Assembly: GCA_023139105.1 (NCBI GenBank)
Contig: JAGLOF010000020.1
Location: 1-57,614 of the forward strand
Direction: 5' to 3'
DNA: 57,614 bases
From: a bacterium
GTDB lineage: Bacteria; Zhuqueibacterota; QNDG01; JAGLOF01
Below the pieces are notes generated by a model, which was not told the DNA's origin, did no database searches, and saw only the letters and a program-made list of their open reading frames with translations. A program made the translations under genes and the position numbers. Each line of letters opens with the position of its first letter. Position 1 is the first letter of the stretch. Below are positions 53,202 through 57,614 of the stretch, piece by piece.

Positions 53202-54845
53202 ATGAGAATTACATTAGCACAGCTCAATCCCACAATAGGTGATTTTTGCGGAAATATTAAAAAAATGCATGAAGCAATGCTTCGGGCAACATCTGACAAT
53301 TCGGAAATGATAATTTTTCCAGAGTTATTTCCATCAGGATACCCCCCCAAAGATCTACTAGAAAAGCCTGTTTTTATTAAACGTTATGAACAGGCGGATA
53401 AGAATATCTCCAAACTATCCGTTAGTTTTCCAGAATTATTTATCTGCTATGGAACAATTGAAAAGACAGACAAAACAAGTGGGAAGTTACTCTACAATAC
53501 AGCCCGAATAATTAAAAATGGTAAATTGGTATTCACTCAACGTAAATCCCTACTTCCTACTTACGATGTATTTGATGAAGCCAGATATTTTTTAGAGGCA
53601 GATGAAATAAATTTATTCACAATAAAAGGTGAACAATGGGGTATTTCTATATGTGAAGATGCATGGAATGCCTCTGAAATTTTTGATGACAGGCTCTATG
53701 ATATTGATCCTGTTGAGAATCTTGGAAATGCCGGTGCTCAATATTTATTAAATATATCGGCCTCTCCCTTTACTCTTGGAAAAGCCGCAATTCGTATTCA
53801 ATTGGCACAGTCACATGCACGCCGGCATGGTATTCCCTTTATTCTTGTAAATCAGGTTGGTGCAAATGATGAATTAATTTCAGATGGCCGAAGTTTCATT
53901 GTAGATGGCAAAGGTCGAATAAGAGTGAGTCTACCTGCATTCAAGGAGAGTGTTATCACTGTAGACCTTGATAATTTGCCCGATCCTGTGGATGATGTAG
54001 AATCTGAAAGAACGGGCACAGCATACGATGCACTGGTTCTGGGTATTTCAGATTATATGAGCAAATGTGGTTTCAAATCTGTTGTACTTGGCCTTTCAGG
54101 CGGCGTTGATTCGGCTCTGACCTGCTGCCTTGCCGCTGCTGCACTGGGTCCGCAAAATGTTCATGCCGTATATATGCCATCTCCCTATTCGGCTGATGCA
54201 AGCGGAGAAGATGCCAGAACACTGGCAAATAACCTGAGTGTTCATTATGATGAAATTCCAATCTCCGATACTTTTGACGCTTATAAGATAATGATGCGCC
54301 CATGGTTTAAAGATACTGAAGAAGATGTGGCTGAAGAGAACTTCCAGGCACGTATCCGCGGCAATATTCTCATGGGGCTGTCTAATAAATTTGGATATCT
54401 CTGTCTCTCATCCGGTAATAAGAGTGAACTCTCTGTTGGTTATTGCACACTCTACGGTGACATGAGCGGCGGCTTAGCAGTTCTTGCAGACGTCCCCAAA
54501 ACATTGGTGTATCAAATTTGCAATTATATAAATCGCGATGGCAATGTCATTCCCCAACGTATTTTGACACGCCCGCCTACGGCAGAATTAAGGCCGGATC
54601 AGACAGACCAGGATACACTACCACCTTATGACATTCTGGACAGCGTTCTGGACTTATACCTTGAACAACACCTGGGTGTTGAGGAAATCATCGATAAAGG
54701 TTATGATAAAGAGACTGTAGAGTGGATTATTAAAACGGTTATACGAAACGAATACAAAAGAATTCAGGCAGCACCTGGTTTGAAGATAACGTCAAAAGCT
54801 TTTGGCTCAGGCCGCCGCATGCCTATTGCTGCAAAATATTCTTGA
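53202..54845 (+). CDS. nadE: Glutamine-dependent NAD+ synthetase
   Basis: 547 residues from the ATG of MRITLAQLNPTIGDF, with AGGA 7 nt upstream; a TTG ten codons earlier is unlikely. The N-terminal nitrilase-type glutaminase (about 1-255) has Glu in FPELFPSGYP, Lys in RKSLLPTYDVFDE and Cys in ICEDAW. The C-terminal synthetase has the P-loop LGLSGGVDSALT and SSGNKSELSVGYCTLYGD. It forms NAD+ from nicotinate adenine dinucleotide with glutamine as the ammonia source. The 3' end overlaps the convergent DUF1848 gene by 23 nt. Confidence 0.94.
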   Translation: MRITLAQLNPTIGDFCGNIKKMHEAMLRATSDNSEMIIFPELFPSGYPPKDLLEKPVFIKRYEQADKNISKLSVSFPELFICYGTIEKTDKTSGKLLYNTARIIKNGKLVFTQRKSLLPTYDVFDEARYFLEADEINLFTIKGEQWGISICEDAWNASEIFDDRLYDIDPVENLGNAGAQYLLNISASPFTLGKAAIRIQLAQSHARRHGIPFILVNQVGANDELISDGRSFIVDGKGRIRVSLPAFKESVITVDLDNLPDPVDDVESERTGTAYDALVLGISDYMSKCGFKSVVLGLSGGVDSALTCCLAAAALGPQNVHAVYMPSPYSADASGEDARTLANNLSVHYDEIPISDTFDAYKIMMRPWFKDTEEDVAEENFQARIRGNILMGLSNKFGYLCLSSGNKSELSVGYCTLYGDMSGGLAVLADVPKTLVYQICNYINRDGNVIPQRILTRPPTAELRPDQTDQDTLPPYDILDSVLDLYLEQHLGVEEIIDKGYDKETVEWIIKTVIRNEYKRIQAAPGLKITSKAFGSGRRMPIAAKYS

Positions 54846-55632
54846 TTTTAGGATTGGCGTAGCAGTAAATACATCCGCCGGGGCAACCATAATACCAACC
54901 AATATCCCAACTCTTTGTACATCCGCAACGGGATCGCTGCTCCCCTGACGAATTTGTACATACGGGCAGATTTTGTGGATGAAGACTCTGCAAAAGCTGT
55001 CCATCAATACATGCGCTTTGGGGAAATTCAGGATCACAGCAGGCTGATAGAATAATTCCATGATCTTCTGAAAGTTTTTTTAACTGCTTCCATTGATTTT
55101 CCCTGTCCTGTTTATTCAGAGTAACTGGCTTCCATCCCTTGTGACCCAATCGTCTTATAACCTTATCATAGGGACTCATCCAGGATACGATGATACGCCC
55201 TATTCCCCATTGGACTGCAGCTGCCAGTACAGTGTTGAAAAATTCAAAATTACTATAACACTTACCGGATTGATCTTGCAGGTTTACAATTGGATCAAAG
55301 CGTAATGCAATACGACGGGTATCACCAACTATATCAATAAGTTCCGGCAGCATGTTTAAGACTAATCCCGGTCCGGGAATACCTGGCTCCAAAGAACTGC
55401 CACCCATTCCGGTAATAGTTAAATGTACATATATCTGATCATAATGACGAATAGATTTCGATAAGGTTTGATGTTTCCATAGATTTTCCGGCCATTTGGT
55501 CCAGAATACCAGTGAATGTACACGTTCGGGGGGGCATCTTTTGCCGAGTGTATTAACAATTAGATCAGGGTAGAATGCTACCATATCCAGACGACGGCTG
55601 ATTGAAATAATTTTCTTTTCAGTGATTGACAT
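54823..55632 (-). CDS. DUF1848 family protein
   Basis: 269 residues. The family marks are SISRRLDMVAFYPDLIV near the start, VHSLVFWTKWPENLW, LTITGMGGSSLEPGIP, IALRFDPIVN, and a C-terminal Cys cluster: RCGCTKSWDIGWYYGCP and GCIYCYANP. The TIM-barrel-like fold and clustered Cys (C-x3-C type) suggest an FeS/radical-SAM-like enzyme; the reaction is unknown. No RBS precedes the ATG at 55632. It converges with nadE. Confidence 0.82.
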   Translation of the reverse strand: MSITEKKIISISRRLDMVAFYPDLIVNTLGKRCPPERVHSLVFWTKWPENLWKHQTLSKSIRHYDQIYVHLTITGMGGSSLEPGIPGPGLVLNMLPELIDIVGDTRRIALRFDPIVNLQDQSGKCYSNFEFFNTVLAAAVQWGIGRIIVSWMSPYDKVIRRLGHKGWKPVTLNKQDRENQWKQLKKLSEDHGIILSACCDPEFPQSACIDGQLLQSLHPQNLPVCTNSSGEQRSRCGCTKSWDIGWYYGCPGGCIYCYANPKIKNILQQ

Positions 55633-55695
55633 ATTTTTTGATTCTGCCGATAATTATATAGAAAAGTAAAATACTGAAGAATCCTTTGAGTTATG

Positions 55696-55828
55696 GTTAC
55701 CAAATACCAAGATCCCCGATAAAAGATTTCGGGGATGACAATTGTGTGGGTAATGTGTCCGGATGATATATAATACACCCTTTTCTGCCGTGTCATCCCG
55801 GCAATCTTTAAGCCGGGATCTTGGTAAC
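55696..55828. repeat. REP/BIME-like inverted pair
   Basis: Left arm 55696-55740 and right arm 55791-55828 are inverted copies (GTTACC...AAGATCCC...GGGATGACA against TGTCATCCC...GGGATCTTGGTAAC), and each arm is itself a small hairpin (ATCCCCGATAAAAGATTTCGGGGAT and CCCGGCAATCTTTAAGCCGGG). The 50-bp spacer has no gene. Structure equals that of BIME/REP pairs or a non-autonomous transposable element. Confidence 0.6.
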
Positions 55829-55937
55829 TGATTAATTTTTAGCGGCTGGAATAGGGTTAAAATCATTAATCAAAATTCGCCATTCTCTATTCAAGCAAGG
55901 ATACGATAGAGTTTTGCCCAAAGAATATCAGGAAGCA

Positions 55938-55955
55938 GCAATTTTATAAAATTGC
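55938..55955. other. 18-bp perfect palindrome
   Basis: GCAATTTTATAAAATTGC, in the gap downstream of ppiB. It lies after the ppiB terminator on the minus strand, so its role is unclear; it could be an operator for something not in view or a chance palindrome. Confidence 0.3.
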
Positions 55956-55992
55956 AGGTAAGGAATAATGGTTCCAAGGGGGATTCTATTTG

Positions 55993-56028
55993 GGAAAACA
56001 AAAGGGAGAGACGTACACGCCTCTCCCC
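55993..56028 (-). terminator. Terminator of the cyclophilin gene
   Basis: On the minus strand GGGGAGAG... pairs with CTCTCCC (GGGAGAG at 56004-56010 with CTCTCCC at 56021-56027, plus an inner CG/CG pair), followed by TTTTGTTTT. It starts 17 nt after the ppiB stop. Confidence 0.85.
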
Positions 56029-56044
56029 TGTATCTAGAAATAAT

Positions 56045-56527
56045 TTACTGAGTAACAGTGACTTTCTTCATCACATCGCCCTGCTCTATGGCATCAACAA
56101 TATCTTCTCCCTTGGTGACCTTACCGAAAACCGTGTGACGATTATTAAGATGCGGCTGTGGCGCGTGGGTTATAAAGAATTGACTACCGTTTGTCCCGGG
56201 ACCGGCATTTGCCATAGAAATAACCTTGGCTTCATGCGTCAATGGGTTATCTGTGAATTCATCTTCAAATTGATATCCCGGGCCACCCATGCCAGTACCT
56301 GTTGGGTCTCCGCCCTGAACCATAAAATTGGGAATAACCCGATGAAATTTCACACCGTTATAAAAACCTTCACCAGCTAAAAAGTAAAAGTTATTTACAG
56401 TTTTAGGTGCAAATTCAGGGTAAAGTTCAAGTTCAATTGTTCCTTTGGATGTCTCTATGACAACATTGCAGACCTTTTTTTCATCAATCTGCATTTTGGG
56501 TGAGGTCTTCCACTGTTTATCACTCAC
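56045..56527 (-). CDS. ppiB: Cyclophilin-type peptidyl-prolyl isomerase
   Basis: 160 residues from a GTG start (AAAGGAG, 6 nt spacing). No signal peptide, so cytoplasmic. [25 protein letters not shown], the [18 protein letters not shown] segment and [10 protein letters not shown] are the cyclophilin core, with the catalytic Arg in FHRVI. It catalyses prolyl cis-trans isomerisation. Single gene with its own terminator. Confidence 0.94.
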   Translation of the reverse strand: MSDKQWKTSPKMQIDEKKVCNVVIETSKGTIELELYPEFAPKTVNNFYFLAGEGFYNGVKFHRVIPNFMVQGGDPTGTGMGGPGYQFEDEFTDNPLTHEAKVISMANAGPGTNGSQFFITHAPQPHLNNRHTVFGKVTKGEDIVDAIEQGDVMKKVTVTQ

Positions 56528-56597
56528 GATATACTCCTTTTATTAAATTTATTTGGCTTTGAATATAATAAATTCAATGCATAAATTAAAGAACTAA

Positions 56598-57614
56598 TCA
56601 GATATTATCTCTGACAATATCTGAAATGGTTCGGAAATCAATCTTGCCGCTGCCCATTTTGGGTAAATTCTCAATCACATAAAAGCCTTTGGGTATGGCA
56701 ATAGGAGGAAGAGACTCGGCCATTTTTTTGATTAATTGAGTTTCCGTAACTGGTCGGGTTACTACAGCAACAATACGTGCCCCTTTGCGTGAGTCCGGGA
56801 TATCAACGATACAGCAATCCACACCCTGTGGCAATAATGATTCAAGTACCCGTTCTGTTCTTACTAATGAAATCATCTCACCGCCAATTTTAACAAACCG
56901 TCTAAGTCTTCCTCTGTGCCACAGATATCCATCTTCATCCATCACACCCATATCCCCAGTATCATACCATCCATTATGGATTCGTAATGATGTCTCTTCA
57001 ATATCTCCCAAATAGCCCTTCATAACATTGTCACCCTTGACTAAAATCTTTCCTTCTTCACCACAAGGGAGTTCGGATTCCGTATCAAGATCTACAATTT
57101 TTACCTGTACATTAGGCAGTGGCCGGCCTATGCTACCAGGACGATTATGGCGGGGAGTGTTCAGAGAGATACCTGGACTGGTTTCTGTTGTACCATAAGC
57201 TTCACATAGTTCAATATCATGTTTCTTACGATAACCTTCACGAAGAGAATCGGGTGTCTTGTCAGCACCAGGAAGTGCAATGCGTACAGATTCAAAATCA
57301 CCGGATTTGGATTCTCTTAAATATCCGGCAAAAAATATCGGTGTAGCAGCAATAAGCGTAGCCTTTTCTTCACGGATCATTATTGGGATTTTCTTATAAT
57401 CTAATGGATTGGCATATGTAACAGATTTGGCAGCAATCATAATAGGCATCCAAAAATTTGCATTGAAGCCAAATACATGGAATAAGGGAAGAATAGACAT
57501 GATAATATCATCTTTGTAAAGTTCAAATATGTCTGTTAAATCATTAATATTTGAGATCAAATTTTTATGTGTAAGCTGTACTGCTTTGGGATCTTTTTCA
57601 CTGCCACTGGTAAA
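56598..57614 (-). CDS. AMP-binding acyl-CoA/acyl-ACP synthetase, C-terminal part
   Basis: The frame is open to the right edge, so the 5' end is outside the window; 338 residues are visible. The adenylate-forming P-loop TSGSEKDPKAVQLTHKN is at the edge (57560-57614), followed by ATPIFFAGYL, EAYGTTETSPGIS, WYDTGDMGVMDEDGYL, RLRRFVKIGGEMIS and PKMGSGKIDF with the catalytic Lys. The TSGSEKDPK form and the end part resemble the acyl-ACP synthetase domain of Aas. It activates fatty acids or lipid-derived acyl groups as acyl-AMP. Not a broken gene, only cut by the window. Confidence 0.88.
   Translation of the reverse strand, partial: FTSGSEKDPKAVQLTHKNLISNINDLTDIFELYKDDIIMSILPLFHVFGFNANFWMPIMIAAKSVTYANPLDYKKIPIMIREEKATLIAATPIFFAGYLRESKSGDFESVRIALPGADKTPDSLREGYRKKHDIELCEAYGTTETSPGISLNTPRHNRPGSIGRPLPNVQVKIVDLDTESELPCGEEGKILVKGDNVMKGYLGDIEETSLRIHNGWYDTGDMGVMDEDGYLWHRGRLRRFVKIGGEMISLVRTERVLESLLPQGVDCCIVDIPDSRKGARIVAVVTRPVTETQLIKKMAESLPPIAIPKGFYVIENLPKMGSGKIDFRTISDIVRDNI

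Larger units (their letters stand above)
55633..56044. other. Non-coding gap with repeat element and terminator
   Basis: Between the DUF1848 gene and ppiB. It holds the REP/BIME-like element (55696-55828), a perfect 18-bp palindrome GCAATTTTATAAAATTGC (55938-55955), and the ppiB terminator (55993-56028), each listed or noted. No gene is seen; short reading frames over the repeat are not credible. Confidence 0.6.

Overview
The window is AT-rich and gene-dense, with almost every gene on the minus strand. The gene content suggests a member of the FCB supergroup, possibly a candidate phylum such as Marinimicrobia, KSB1, Calditrichota or Cloacimonadota. This rests on three secreted proteins that end in a NYPNPFNP-type C-terminal sorting domain (Por/type IX secretion style), a TonB-dependent receptor with a carboxypeptidase-regulatory-like N-terminus, a CBM9-like/DUF5916 outer-membrane protein, a DUF6132 protein, a LytS/LytTR pair, a ferredoxin-dependent 2-oxoacid oxidoreductase and a complete type IV pilus locus. 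The phylum assignment is inference; no rRNA or tRNA was seen.

Layout: 0-6.3 kb holds secreted sorting-domain proteins, a YaiI-family protein, a chloramphenicol acetyltransferase-like enzyme, a SpoIIAA/STAS-like protein and an orphan TorD-like chaperone. 6.4-9.5 kb is a four-gene porGDAB operon (overlapping genes) with a promoter and a dyad at its head. 9.5-9.9 kb is a graveyard of repeats: a gene remnant and a 160-bp element with terminal inverted repeats. 9.9-15.6 kb holds an IclR regulator and a likely operon of TonB receptor, TPR protein, LytS-like kinase and LytTR regulator. 16-23.7 kb is a seven-gene chemosensory operon (REC, CheW, CheR-TPR, CheW, MCP, CheA-REC, CheB) without flagellar genes, similar in parts to Wsp/Chp-type systems. 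24-27.2 kb has a CBM9/DUF5916 protein and a nitrilase-superfamily enzyme. 27.4-29.5 kb is a thiol-redox operon trxB-arsR-trxA-DUF6132-fmdB with a near-consensus promoter overlapped by ArsR-like half-sites.

29.7-52.9 kb is a type IV pilus superlocus in two blocks. Block one runs from a 1774-residue Ig-repeat sorting-domain protein through pilD, a REC protein, pilB, pilC, major pilin and three minor prepilins. Block two runs from a PilM-PilN fusion through pilO, a 1351-residue Big_1 repeat lipoprotein candidate, an outer-membrane barrel, a PilP-like protein, pilQ and pilT. The chemosensory operon probably feeds this pilus machine through a REC protein. 53-57.6 kb holds nadE (with its own near-consensus promoter), a DUF1848 protein, an REP/BIME-like repeat, a cyclophilin and the 3' part of an acyl-CoA/ACP synthetase that runs off the right edge.

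Points I find most worth a second look: the PilM-PilN fusion that keeps the NLLP motif, two giant Ig-repeat proteins built into the pilus operons, a G9 tract in the major pilin leader, the receptor-TPR-LytS-LytTR operon, the ArsR-type operator on the thioredoxin operon, and four intergenic heptad-repeat arrays.
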